A stretch of DNA of 64,000 nt. It comes from Streptomyces carminius (GTDB lineage: Bacteria > Actinomycetota > Actinomycetes > Streptomycetales > Streptomycetaceae). Made by a program: the position numbers and the translations under genes. How positions within the stretch are numbered: the first letter of the stretch is position 1; each line of letters opens with the position of its first letter. This document shows, one piece after another, positions 35,132 to 43,422 of this stretch. A model generated the notes under the pieces. That model worked only from the letters and a program-made list of their open reading frames with translations, did no database searches and was not told the origin of the DNA. The stretch spans positions 372,001-436,000 of the forward strand of contig NZ_PGGW01000060.1 in assembly GCF_002794255.1 (NCBI RefSeq), in the 5' to 3' direction.

Positions 35132-35599
35132 TCAGTCGTCGAGCCGGCGGGCGAAACACCTGGCCATCGGGTGGTCGGCGAACGGCCCGAAGCCGGCGGT
35201 CCGCTGGTAGCCCTCACGCTCGTAGAACCGGATCGCGTCGGGTTGTCCGGTGCCGGTGGCCAGCACTACGGCGTCGATCCCGCGTTGACGCGCGCGGTCC
35301 TCCAGGGCTCGCAGGATGCCGGTCGCCACACCGGTACCGCGGGACTCCGGGACCACGTACATCCGTTTGAGCTCGGCCGTGCCGTCGTCCAGGAAGCGCA
35401 GGGCGCCGCAGCCGGTCGCCTCGCCACCCGCACCGCGGGCTATCACGTACACGTCGATGGTCTCCGCGGTCGGTGCTTCGGGCTCCTGGTCCTCCATGCC
35501 GTAGCGGGCCGCCAGTTCGGCCTCCATCGCGGTGCGCAGCCGGACGCCGTCGGCGCTGTCCCACGGCTCCTCTGTGACAGTTGTGACAGTCGGAGTCAT
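35132..35599 (-). CDS. GNAT acetyltransferase
   Basis: 155 residues. GNAT motif A is VPESRGTGVATGILRALEDRA (written here by its parts: VVPESRG, TGVATGIL), with a C-terminal FYEREGYQRT strand. It transfers an acetyl group from acetyl-CoA to an unknown acceptor. ATG 35599; both flanking spacers of about 220 and 300 nt contain no supported gene. Confidence 0.85.
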   Translation of the reverse strand: MTPTVTTVTEEPWDSADGVRLRTAMEAELAARYGMEDQEPEAPTAETIDVYVIARGAGGEATGCGALRFLDDGTAELKRMYVVPESRGTGVATGILRALEDRARQRGIDAVVLATGTGQPDAIRFYEREGYQRTAGFGPFADHPMARCFARRLDD

Positions 35600-35898
35600 A
35601 CCGCTCCCGTCTTGATCATGTGATTACCGCAGAAGGTACCGTTTGCCGCCGCTCACCGGTGACGTGGCCGCAGCCGCTCCGCGAATCCGGCTGGTCACCG
35701 CCTCGGGCGGCGTGTCGGGCGGCGTGTCGCCGCGCCCACGGCGGTCCGCGGGGAGGCACCCGGCGGCCGGCCGGTGCCGTGAACGGCGTGTCCGCGGCAG
35801 GGCACCGGCGGCTCGGGGCCGCGCCGTCGAGTGCCGCCCGGAGACGCCCGCCGCACAGCCGTCCCCTACGGGATCACCGTCACCCCGGGCCGGGCACC

Positions 35899-36510
35899 TC
35901 AGTGGCCGTTCCCCTGGATGAACTGTGTGACGCCGTTGGCGATCTGCTGGACCGCGATCGCCGACAGCAGCATCCCCGACAGCCGGGTGACCAGGACCAC
36001 CCCGCCGTCCTTGATGATCCGGATGATCAGCAGCGAGTAGCGCATCACCAGCCACAGCACGAGGTGCAGCGCGACGATCGCCGACCACACCGAGAGGTGG
36101 CCGGCGACCCCGTCCGCGCGCTGCACCGCCAGGATGACCGAGACGATCGCCCCGGGACCGGCCAGCAGCGGCATGCCCAGCGGCACGAGTGCGGCGTTGA
36201 CGTCCTTGCTCTGCTGGGGCTCGTCGGCCCGGCCGGTGAGCAGGTCCAGCGCGACCAGCAGCAGCAGAAGGCCGCCCGCGACCATCAGCGCGGGGATCGA
36301 CACGTGCAGATAGGCCAGGATCTGCCGCCCCAGCAGCCCGAAGACGGCGATCACCCCGAAGGCCACGGCGGTGGCCTGGAGGGCCATCCTCCGCTGCACC
36401 TTGGCCGGACGGCCGGAGGTGAGCGCGAGGAAGACGGGGATGATGCCGGGCGGGTCCATGATCACGAAGAGTGTGACGAAGACGGACCCGAGAACAGCGA
36501 GGTCGAACAC
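35899..36510 (-). CDS. MarC/UPF0056-family membrane protein
   Basis: 203 residues from a GTG at 36510. Six TM helices; family landmarks MDPPGIIPVFLALTSG and PLLAGPGAIVSVILA. Function of MarC proteins is unresolved despite old links to antibiotic resistance. It follows the PHP phosphoesterase gene by 46 nt on the same strand. Confidence 0.9.
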   Translation of the reverse strand: MFDLAVLGSVFVTLFVIMDPPGIIPVFLALTSGRPAKVQRRMALQATAVAFGVIAVFGLLGRQILAYLHVSIPALMVAGGLLLLLVALDLLTGRADEPQQSKDVNAALVPLGMPLLAGPGAIVSVILAVQRADGVAGHLSVWSAIVALHLVLWLVMRYSLLIIRIIKDGGVVLVTRLSGMLLSAIAVQQIANGVTQFIQGNGH

Positions 36511-36556
36511 GGCGGCGCCCTGTGTGAGGTGGTGGTGCGGGGATCGGGACGGTGCG

Positions 36557-37402
36557 TCAGGCGGAGACGGGAGCCGCGCCCGACGCCCGGGCGGCGATCT
36601 CGGCGTAGACGTCCGGCTCGGTGGTGTGCTCCCCCAGCCGGCAGGTCTTGCGGGTGCCGTGGTAGTCGCTGGACCCGGTGGCCAGCAGCCCGAGGTCGCG
36701 GGCCAGGCCGCGCAGCCTCCCACGGGTGGTGGCGTCGTGGTCCATGTGGTCCACCTCGACGCCGTCGAGCCCGGCGGCGGCCAGCTCCGCGAGGGCGCTC
36801 TCCGGCACGCACTCCCCGCGCTTGACGGCCAGCGGGTGGGCGAAGACCGCCACCCCGCCCGCACCGTGGATCAGCCGGACCGCGGTGAAGGGGTCCAGCT
36901 CGTGCTTGTCGACGTAGGCCCGCCCGTCATTGGCGATCCACTCGGCGGTGAAGGCGTCCGAGACGGTCGCGACGACGCCGGCCTCCACCATCGCGGTCGC
37001 GATGTGCGGGCGGCCCACGGAGCCTTCCCCGGCGATCCCGGCGACCCGCTCCCAGGTGATCGGCACACCCAGCTCGCGGAGCTTCGCGACCATGGCCCGG
37101 GCGCGCGGCACCCGGTCGTCGCGGACGAGCTCGCGTTCGCGTGCCAGCTCCGGCTCGGCCGGGTCGAACAGGTAGGCCAGCATGTGCAGGCTCACCCCGT
37201 CCAGCCGGCAGGAGAGCTCGGCACCGGTGACGAGGGTGAGGCCGGCGGGCAGCGCGCCGATCGCCTCGGGGTGCCCGGCGACCGTGTCGTGGTCGGTCAG
37301 CGCCACCACGTCCAGCCCGGCGGCCGCGGCGCCGCGCACCAGCTCGGCGGGGGTGTCCGTACCGTCCGAGGCGGTCGAGTGGGTGTGCAGGTCGATGCGC
37401 AC
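36557..37402 (-). CDS. PHP-domain phosphoesterase (AMP/3',5'-bisphosphate nucleotidase-like)
   Basis: 281 residues. A GTG at 37402 with GGGAG 8 nt upstream gives MRIDLHTHSTASDG; a longer GTG start exists 15 nt upstream. Metal-binding PHP motifs are HTHS, ALTDHDTVAG, VVDHMDHDAT-like and GSSDYHGT. Relatives hydrolyse 3'-phosphorylated nucleotides or phosphoesters with divalent metals. Followed closely by marC. Confidence 0.88.
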   Translation of the reverse strand: MRIDLHTHSTASDGTDTPAELVRGAAAAGLDVVALTDHDTVAGHPEAIGALPAGLTLVTGAELSCRLDGVSLHMLAYLFDPAEPELARERELVRDDRVPRARAMVAKLRELGVPITWERVAGIAGEGSVGRPHIATAMVEAGVVATVSDAFTAEWIANDGRAYVDKHELDPFTAVRLIHGAGGVAVFAHPLAVKRGECVPESALAELAAAGLDGVEVDHMDHDATTRGRLRGLARDLGLLATGSSDYHGTRKTCRLGEHTTEPDVYAEIAARASGAAPVSA

Positions 37403-37466
37403 GACAAAGGCTCCCACGGCGGACGGCTGGAACGGACACCTCAGAATAGAACAGCCATGCGCGCCG

Positions 37467-38126
37467 TCACCGGCCCGGCTCCCGGGGCGTCCCCACCAGG
37501 CGCGGGGAGAGCGCGCCGCACGGCACCAGCTCCACCTCGGCGCCCGCCTCCCGCAGATCGGTGAGCACCACCTCGTCGTACATCAGCAGCCCGGACCGCT
37601 CGGGCCAGACGACCGCCCACAGCCACAGCCCGCACGCCTCGCCCGCGAACACCGCGCGGTCGTCGGGGGTGCCGCCCACCAGCCACAGCGGGGTGGGGCG
37701 GCCGGCGGCGAGGACCTTCGTGTGCGGTGGCCGGTTCACGTCCAGGTACGGGCCCGGATCGGGGCCGGGGACCCCGGCGTAGCGCGCGCCGAGGCCGACG
37801 CCCAGCTCCTCGGCCACCAGCAGCAGCTCGCCCGGGCCGCCGAGCGGGCTGGGACCCGAGCAGGCGACGACGGTGGCCCGGCCGCCACTGCGGTCGTCGC
37901 CCGCGTAGGCGATCCCGGTGAACAGCCAGCCGATCGGCAGCGGCCAGGGCATCCACACCGGTACCCGGGCACGGTGCAGGACGACGCCGAGGGCCTCCAC
38001 GCTCGGCGGCAGGACCGGCTGGAGCGGGTACACCGCCCCGTGCGCCGCGCACTGCCAGGAGTCGGCGAAGAGGCCGGGTGCCCGGACACGGCCGCCGCAC
38101 TTCGGGCAACTGGGTTCGCCCCTCAT
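37467..38126 (-). CDS. DUF6758 zinc-ribbon-like protein
   Basis: 219 residues from ATG 38126. N-terminal zinc-ribbon pattern CPKCGGRV...WQCAAHG, then a conserved body (VEALGVVLHRARVPVWMPWPLP, FTGIAYAGDDRSGG). I recognise it as a conserved streptomycete protein, DUF6758. No enzymatic motif seen; function unknown. A TTG at 38135 is an alternative start. Confidence 0.78.
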   Translation of the reverse strand: MRGEPSCPKCGGRVRAPGLFADSWQCAAHGAVYPLQPVLPPSVEALGVVLHRARVPVWMPWPLPIGWLFTGIAYAGDDRSGGRATVVACSGPSPLGGPGELLLVAEELGVGLGARYAGVPGPDPGPYLDVNRPPHTKVLAAGRPTPLWLVGGTPDDRAVFAGEACGLWLWAVVWPERSGLLMYDEVVLTDLREAGAEVELVPCGALSPRLVGTPREPGR

Positions 38127-38329
38127 GGGGCACAACGGTCCTCCCCCGGGCGCCCCGCGTCAAGGACGATCACTCGTACGGATCGCGCCACCGAGTCGGC
38201 CGCGGCCCCGGGCGGGGACACCGGACGCGGAACGGCCCCGGAGCGACTGCGGAACGGCCGCGGGAGGGGCACGGGAAGGGCACGGAAGGGACGCGGGAGG
38301 GCCGTGGCGGGGGCACGCGGCGGCCCCGC

Positions 38330-38968
38330 TCAGTCCGTCAGCGGTACGGACGGGCGTCCGGGATCGCGCAGGTCCGTGCCGTGCGCCAGCCAGCGCTCCT
38401 GGAGCGCCGCCGCGCCGTGCACCCGCTTCCAGGCGGCCTCGTTGGGCGTCATCGGCAGCAGCGGCAGGAAGCGGACGGGATCCCTGGGCGGCTCCAGCTC
38501 CAGATCCGCCACCAGACCGCCGGGCTCGCCGACCAGCACGGAGGTGAACGGCGCGCCCGGCCACAGCGGCTCGCCCGTCTCCAGCGCGGCGCCCGGCGCC
38601 ACGACCAGCCCCTCCACCTGGGGAGAGGCGGCGAGCACGGCGAGCGGGCGCAGCACCTTGTCGGTGTCGGCCACTCCGGCCCGCACCGTCAGCACCAGTT
38701 CGGCGCGGGGGCCGCGGTCGGGGTCGGCGACGACGGCGGCGGGATCGGCCATGGGCGAGGCGGACATCCCCAGCGTGGCGTACCGCACCACCCCGTTCCC
38801 GTCACCGGCCCCCGTGCCGACGCCCGGAAAGCCCGGAGAACCCGGAAAACCCGGAAAACGCAGCACCTCGATCCGGTCGGCGCCCAGAAAGGTCACCGCG
38901 GCCCGCGCGTCGGGCTCCCCGAGTGCGTCGCGCAGGGCGGCCTCGGCCAACTGGAGAACGTGTGCCAT
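38330..38968 (-). CDS. Suppressor-of-fused (SUFU) domain protein
   Basis: 212 residues. SUFU-like features include VRYATLGMS, AELVLTVR, PLAVLAASPQ and VRFLPLLPMTPNEAAWKR. A Gly/Phe/Pro slippage-prone stretch (RFPGFPGSPGFPGVGTG) sits near residue 47. Bacterial SUFU proteins are often immunity or recruiting factors, but this one is a conserved solitary gene. The ATG is 6 nt after a TATGCT box, so the mRNA is probably leaderless. Divergent from corA. Confidence 0.8.
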   Translation of the reverse strand: MAHVLQLAEAALRDALGEPDARAAVTFLGADRIEVLRFPGFPGSPGFPGVGTGAGDGNGVVRYATLGMSASPMADPAAVVADPDRGPRAELVLTVRAGVADTDKVLRPLAVLAASPQVEGLVVAPGAALETGEPLWPGAPFTSVLVGEPGGLVADLELEPPRDPVRFLPLLPMTPNEAAWKRVHGAAALQERWLAHGTDLRDPGRPSVPLTD

Positions 38969-38974
38969 ACGGCG

Positions 38975-38980
38975 AGCATA
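38975..38980 (-). promoter_or_regulatory. -10 box TATGCT for the SUFU gene
   Basis: On the minus strand TATGCT is followed by CGCCGT and then the ATG, with no ribosome site: a leaderless promoter pattern. Confidence 0.6.
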
Positions 38981-39056
38981 GATCGTGTATTGATCGGGCA
39001 AAGAGGGTGAGTGGCGGCCCGGAGCGGTCCTGGGAGGGGCTTCGCGAGTGCTACCG

Positions 39057-39472
39057 TTGACTGCTGGTCAAGGCGTGTACACATATTCCCCCAGCGGGGA
39101 CCGGCCGGAGGAGGTGGGGCTGCGATGGATCCGAGTCGACCGTGCAGTACCGGCCGCTCTTCCGTACGGCAGCCCCGTCGCCGCGCCTGAGACCCGAGGA
39201 TCCCCCGCCTTCCTTACCCCGCCACCGGGCGGGGCAACCCCGAGGAAGCACTGAGGAAGCCTTCTTCTCTCCCCCGCGGACCGGCTCCGTGGAAGAGCGC
39301 ATGAACCCTGCTCGACCACCCCCTCGAACGCCGCTGGTTCGCGCGGTTCGCGTGGTGCCCGCTTTGCAGGCCTCCGGTCCACCGGTTCCCCAGGTTCCGT
39401 GGGCTCCGTAGGTCCACATTCCGGGCAGCGCTGCGCCCGCCGCCGGCGGCTCGGCACGCGAAGGAGCCCAGC
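39057..39472 (+). promoter_or_regulatory. Promoter and ~380-nt leader of corA
   Basis: TTGACT (39057-39062), an 18-nt spacer and ACATAT (39081-39086) form a plausible promoter. The leader contains a hairpin CCCCGCC-ACCG-GGCGGGG (39217-39234), a C/T-rich tract, a short Pro-rich ORF (39301-39411) and a GCC-repeat hairpin shortly before the corA ribosome site. Long regulated leaders are common for Mg2+ transporter genes. No M-box consensus recognised. Confidence 0.5.
39301..39411 (+). CDS. Short proline-rich leader ORF upstream of corA
   Basis: 36 codons (MNPARPPPRTPL...QVPWAP) with GGAAGAG just before the ATG. Twelve of 36 residues are proline, including PPP and two PxP clusters. It ends 61 nt before corA. 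Proline-rich leader peptides control Mg2+ transporter genes in enterobacteria (MgtL, MgtP) by ribosome stalling or destabilisation. A similar role here is inference. High GC content alone produces Pro codons, so chance is possible. Confidence 0.4.
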   Translation: MNPARPPPRTPLVRAVRVVPALQASGPPVPQVPWAP

Positions 39473-40600
39473 ATGTCGATGATCCGAGACCTGCGCGCCG
39501 TGGTGCGTCCCACCCTCCGCCGGGGCGGCCGCTCCCCCTACGTCCCCGGCGGTGCCCACGACGACACCGCCGGGAGCAGCGCCGTCGTGGACTGCGCCGT
39601 CTACCGGGACGGCCGCCGCGAGACCTGCCGGCTGTCCCCCGCCGAGGCCCTGCGCGCGCTGCGCTCGCAGGACGGCGGCCGGGACGGCGCGTTCGTGTGG
39701 ATCGGCCTGCACGAGCCCACCCAGGAGGAGTTCTCCGGCATCGCCCGGGAGTTCGGTCTGCACCCGCTCGCCGTCGAGGACGCCGTCCACGCGCACCAGC
39801 GGCCGAAGCTGGAGCGGTACGACGACTCCCTGTTCACCGTCTTCAAGACGATCCACTACGTCGAGCACGCCGAACTCACCGACACCAGCGAGGTGGTGGA
39901 GACGGGCGAGGTGATGTGCTTCACCGGCCGGGACTACGTCATCACCGTCCGGCACGGCACCCAGGGCTCGCTGCGCAGCCTGCGCCACCGGCTGGAGGAC
40001 GACCCCGAGCTGCTGGCCAAGGGCCCCTCGGCGGTGCTGCACGCCATCGCCGACCAGGTGGTCGACGGCTATCTGGCGGTCGCCGACGCGGTGCAGGACG
40101 ACATCGACGAGGTGGAGATCCAGGTCTTCTCGGAGAGCGCGGGCCGGGGCCGCCGGGGCAGTGACGCCGGACGGATCTACCAGCTCAAGCGCGAGGTGCT
40201 GGAGTTCAAGCGGGCGGTCTCGCCGCTGCTGCGGCCGATGCAGCTGCTCAGCGAGCGGCCGATGCGGCTGGTCGACCCCGACATCCAGAAGTACTTCCGC
40301 GACGTCGCCGACCACCTGACCCGGGTGAACGAGCAGGTGCTCTCCTTCGACGACCTGCTGAACTCGATCCTCCAGGCGAACCTCGCCCAGGCGACGGTGG
40401 CCCAGAACGAGGACATGCGGAAGATCACCTCATGGGCGGCGATCTTCGCCGTCCCGACAATGATCGCCGGTATCTACGGCATGAACTTCGACTACATGCC
40501 GGAGCTGGAGTGGCGGTACGGCTACCCGACCGTCATGGCGGTGATCGTCGGGATCTGCTACGCCATCCACCGCGGCTTCAAGCGCAACGGCTGGCTCTGA
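39473..40600 (+). CDS. corA: CorA-type Mg2+/Co2+ channel
   Basis: 375 residues. Long cytosolic N-terminal domain with the long-helix segment ending NILQANLAQATVAQNEDMRKITSWAAI, TM1 carrying the selectivity motif GMN at 336-338 (IYGMNFDYMPE), and TM2 followed by a basic tail. Pentameric ion channel in the cell membrane. ATG 39473 with AAGGAG 6 nt upstream. Preceded by an unusually long leader. Divergent from the SUFU-domain gene. Confidence 0.95.
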   Translation: MSMIRDLRAVVRPTLRRGGRSPYVPGGAHDDTAGSSAVVDCAVYRDGRRETCRLSPAEALRALRSQDGGRDGAFVWIGLHEPTQEEFSGIAREFGLHPLAVEDAVHAHQRPKLERYDDSLFTVFKTIHYVEHAELTDTSEVVETGEVMCFTGRDYVITVRHGTQGSLRSLRHRLEDDPELLAKGPSAVLHAIADQVVDGYLAVADAVQDDIDEVEIQVFSESAGRGRRGSDAGRIYQLKREVLEFKRAVSPLLRPMQLLSERPMRLVDPDIQKYFRDVADHLTRVNEQVLSFDDLLNSILQANLAQATVAQNEDMRKITSWAAIFAVPTMIAGIYGMNFDYMPELEWRYGYPTVMAVIVGICYAIHRGFKRNGWL

Positions 40601-40696
40601 CCTCCCCGTTCCCGCGGCCGCCCGGCCCCGTGGCAGGGACGGCCGGGACGGCCGCCGGACGTGCGGGTTCCCCGGGTGTCCCCGCCGCACCGGCGG

Positions 40697-41638
40697 TCAG
40701 CGCGCCCCCCTGGTGTTCGCCCGGACCACCAGGGCCAGCCCGGCCATGATCACCACCAGCGCGCCGTAGACGGCGGCGGGCGGGTTCTGGCCCAGCCAGA
40801 GGGCGGCGATCAGCGCCGCGCCCGGGGTCTCCAGCAGGATCGCCGTGGAGGTGACCGACGGGCCCAGCCCGCGCACCACCCGGTTGAGCAGCGAGTGGCC
40901 CAGCAGTTGCGCGGTGGCGGTGAGCAGCGCGAGCTTGAACCAGGTCTCGCCGCTGTAGCCGCCCAGCTCCACGCCGAGGGCCAGGCAGCCGGCCAGCAGC
41001 AGTACGGCCGTGACGGTGTAGCAGACGAAGGTGTAGCCGGTGGTGGACACGGTGCGGCGCACCTCCGCGCCGAGCAGCACGTAGCCGGCCGCCGCCATGC
41101 CGGCCGCCAGCGCCAGGGCGTCGCCCGCCAGCGCCCGCGGTGAGAGCGACAGGTCCACCCCGGTGAGGAGCACCACACCGGCGAAGGCCACCCCCGTGCC
41201 CGCCCAGACCAGCGCGGACTGCCGGTGGCCGCGCAGCCGCAGCAGCAGGGTGGTCCAGATCGGGGTGGTGGTGACCAGCGCGGTCGAGGAGGCGACCGAG
41301 GTCATGTGCAGGCTGGGCAGCCACAGCGCGAAGTGCAGGGCGAGCAGCGCCCCGGCGGCGGTGGCCAGTGCGACGGTGCGGCGGCTCATGGCACGCAGTT
41401 CGGCCCGGTGCCACAGCAGGGCCACCGGGGTGAGCACGCCGACGGCCATCGCGTTGCGCCAGAAGGCGATGGCCAGGGCCGGCGCGGCGGTGGCCGCGAT
41501 CAGGGGCGCGGACAGCGAGATGCCCGAGACGGCGACCACCAGCAGGAAGAGGTCGGCACCGGCGCCCCGGTACCCGGTGACGGCGGCCGTGACGGTGTCG
41601 GACGCCCGGTGGGCGGTGGGGGTGTCGGCGGTGCGCAC
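40697..41638 (-). CDS. EamA/DMT-family exporter
   Basis: 313 residues, about ten TM helices in two EamA repeats. First repeat has FWRNAMAVGVLTPVALLW and SLHMTSVASSTALVTTTPIW; second has NRVVRGLGPSVTSTAILLETPGAA. Likely exports metabolites or amino acids. GTG at 41638, with AGGAG just upstream; longer in-frame sequence upstream is Pro/Arg-rich and rejected. Confidence 0.88.
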   Translation of the reverse strand: MRTADTPTAHRASDTVTAAVTGYRGAGADLFLLVVAVSGISLSAPLIAATAAPALAIAFWRNAMAVGVLTPVALLWHRAELRAMSRRTVALATAAGALLALHFALWLPSLHMTSVASSTALVTTTPIWTTLLLRLRGHRQSALVWAGTGVAFAGVVLLTGVDLSLSPRALAGDALALAAGMAAAGYVLLGAEVRRTVSTTGYTFVCYTVTAVLLLAGCLALGVELGGYSGETWFKLALLTATAQLLGHSLLNRVVRGLGPSVTSTAILLETPGAALIAALWLGQNPPAAVYGALVVIMAGLALVVRANTRGAR

Positions 41639-41770
41639 GGGGCTCCTCTTCTGCTGTGCTCCGGTCGGTCCCGGGCCGCCCGGCTCGAGCCGGTCCGCTC
41701 CAGAGTAAGGCGCGTGCCCCTGTCGCGGTACTGACCGTCCGAGAGGCGGAACGGCCCGGCCCGCCGGAGG

Positions 41771-41776
41771 TAGGGT
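41771..41776 (+). promoter_or_regulatory. -10 box TAGGGT, leaderless gene
   Basis: TAGGGT then CCCCCC then ATG at 41783; the GGAGG at 41766-41770 is too far and would precede the transcript start. Confidence 0.5.
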
Positions 41777-41782
41777 CCCCCC

Positions 41783-42325
41783 ATGACGACACCGTCCATC
41801 CCCGCGTCCGGCCGGGCACTGATCGAGGAGTCGGCGAAGAAGTCCGCCCTGGTCTGGGTGCGCGGTCCACAGGGGCCGGACCGCGCCCTGTGGCACGTCT
41901 GGCACGACGGTGCCGTCTGCCTGGTGGGCGACGGTCCCGGCGAGCAGCCGCTGGCCGGCCTCGGGCTCGTCCACGGCGGCACCGCGGCGGTGACCGCGCG
42001 CAGCAAGGACAAGGGCGGGCGGCTGGTCGTCTGGCCCGCCCGGGTCGTCGAACTCCCCCCGGACGGGGACCGGTGGGAGGCCGCGGTCGCCGAGCTGGCC
42101 GGCAAACGGCTCAACGCGCCGGACGCCGCGTCGATCGCCGGACGCTGGGCACGCGAGTGCCGGGTGCTGCGGCTGGAACCCGCCGGGGAGCCCACCGAGG
42201 GGCCCGGCGCGATGCCGGACGGCTCCCGGGCCGCCGCCCCGCTGCCGACGGCGGCGACCACCCGCCGACCGGCTCCGGCCGGGCTGCCGAAGCTGCTGCT
42301 GCGCCGCGGGCGCCGCCGGGGCTGA
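41783..42325 (+). CDS. Conserved hypothetical protein
   Basis: 180 residues. The N-terminal 125 residues appear globular (SALVWVRGPQGPDRALWHVWHDGAVCLVGDG, WEAAVAELAGKRLNA), suggesting a small beta-barrel such as the pyridoxamine-oxidase-like fold; this is only an impression. The C-terminus is Ala/Pro/Arg-rich and disordered. Convergent with the lipoprotein gene at 42390. Function unknown. Confidence 0.7.
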   Translation: MTTPSIPASGRALIEESAKKSALVWVRGPQGPDRALWHVWHDGAVCLVGDGPGEQPLAGLGLVHGGTAAVTARSKDKGGRLVVWPARVVELPPDGDRWEAAVAELAGKRLNAPDAASIAGRWARECRVLRLEPAGEPTEGPGAMPDGSRAAAPLPTAATTRRPAPAGLPKLLLRRGRRRG

Positions 42326-42389
42326 GCCCCCGCCGCGGGACGGCGAGGCCGGGCCCGGGAGCGGTCCCGGTCCCGGGCCCGGCCTCCGG

Positions 42390-43154
42390 CTACTCCCCCG
42401 CCGAGATGTTCTTCCCGTAGTCGACGACCTGCTCCTCGTCCGGGGCCCGCAGGGCGAACTCCTTGTCCCACTCGGTCAGTTCGACCACCCCCGCGCCGCC
42501 GCCGCGCTCCAGCCGCAGCGGATACGGCGTACCGACCAGCGCGACGCTGAGCACCCCGCCCTCGCCCTTCCCGGCCCGCACCTCGATCGTCCGCACGCCG
42601 TCGACCTCTTCCCGGTCGCCCTTCTCCCGCTTCCCCTGGAGCGCGATCAGCCCCTCCAGCAGCACGTCCTTGTCCGTGAAACCGCTGAGCTGCCGGTGGG
42701 CCGGATCACCGGTCGGCACCTTGACGTACTTGCCCTCCAGCTTGCGGGCCGCCGCCAGGTCCGAGTCGGCCGGCTCCCCGCCGTCCTGCTCCTGGTGGAC
42801 CCAGAAGTCCGCGCCGGCCTTGAGGTAGAGCTCCTCGCCGATCCGCAGCAGCTCGAAGCGGGGCCCGCCCTTGGCGAGTACCTCGCCTATGCCGCCGTCG
42901 CCCGTCAGCCGCATGTCCAGCCGGTAGGTCCGCCCCTGGCTGACCACGCTGCCCGACAACCGTACGGACCCGGCCCCCCGGGCGGCCTTGCGGGCCCTCT
43001 CCTCGATCTCGGTGGCGGAGAGCCTGCCCACCCCGTTGGTCCCCTCGTCCGGGTCCTGGGACCCGCATCCGGTGAGCACCACCACCAGTGCCGCGAGGAC
43101 CGCCCCCACCACCGCCGTACTCCGGGCACGAACACCGTGGACCCACGCAGTCAC
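42390..43154 (-). CDS. Secreted lipoprotein, LppX/LprG-like (copy 3)
   Basis: 254 residues from a GTG at 43154 with AGGAGG upstream. Signal peptide with lipobox VLTGC, lipid Cys30. Family pattern as in the pair at 8.6-10.4 kb: SATEIEERARKAARGAGSVRL, ELYLKAGADFWVHQEQ, and TPYPLRLERGG. It lacks the CDLDxLL segment of the other two. Upstream neighbour, divergent, is the MgtE-N/CBS gene. Confidence 0.75.
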   Translation of the reverse strand: MTAWVHGVRARSTAVVGAVLAALVVVLTGCGSQDPDEGTNGVGRLSATEIEERARKAARGAGSVRLSGSVVSQGRTYRLDMRLTGDGGIGEVLAKGGPRFELLRIGEELYLKAGADFWVHQEQDGGEPADSDLAAARKLEGKYVKVPTGDPAHRQLSGFTDKDVLLEGLIALQGKREKGDREEVDGVRTIEVRAGKGEGGVLSVALVGTPYPLRLERGGGAGVVELTEWDKEFALRAPDEEQVVDYGKNISAGE

Positions 43155-43422
43155 GTCCGCTCTTCCTCCTGGGATCGGGGCAGCAGGACCGCACCCTACC
43201 GGGGGCGCCGGCCACGAGCGGAGGGCGGCCGTCCGGCCGATGCCGCCGAGGAGGGCCGGCGGGGGGCGCGTTAGCCTGAAACCCGCATTCGGGTCACCGC
43301 TTCCCGCGGATATCCGGCCGCGGCCGGGTACCCGGCGACCGTGCGGCGGCGCACGGCCGGTATCCGCGCGCACGAGCGGGACCACACGAGCGGGACCACG
43401 AGCGGGACGGGGAGGACAGGGC

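Noticed and set aside
38330..38968. Polymorphic toxin immunity locus (SUFU domain)
   Set aside because: No toxin gene with a C-terminal toxin domain is next to it; it sits among core genes.
39057..39472. M-box (ykoK) Mg2+ riboswitch
   Set aside because: I could not match the conserved M-box core sequences by eye; the leader may still be regulatory.
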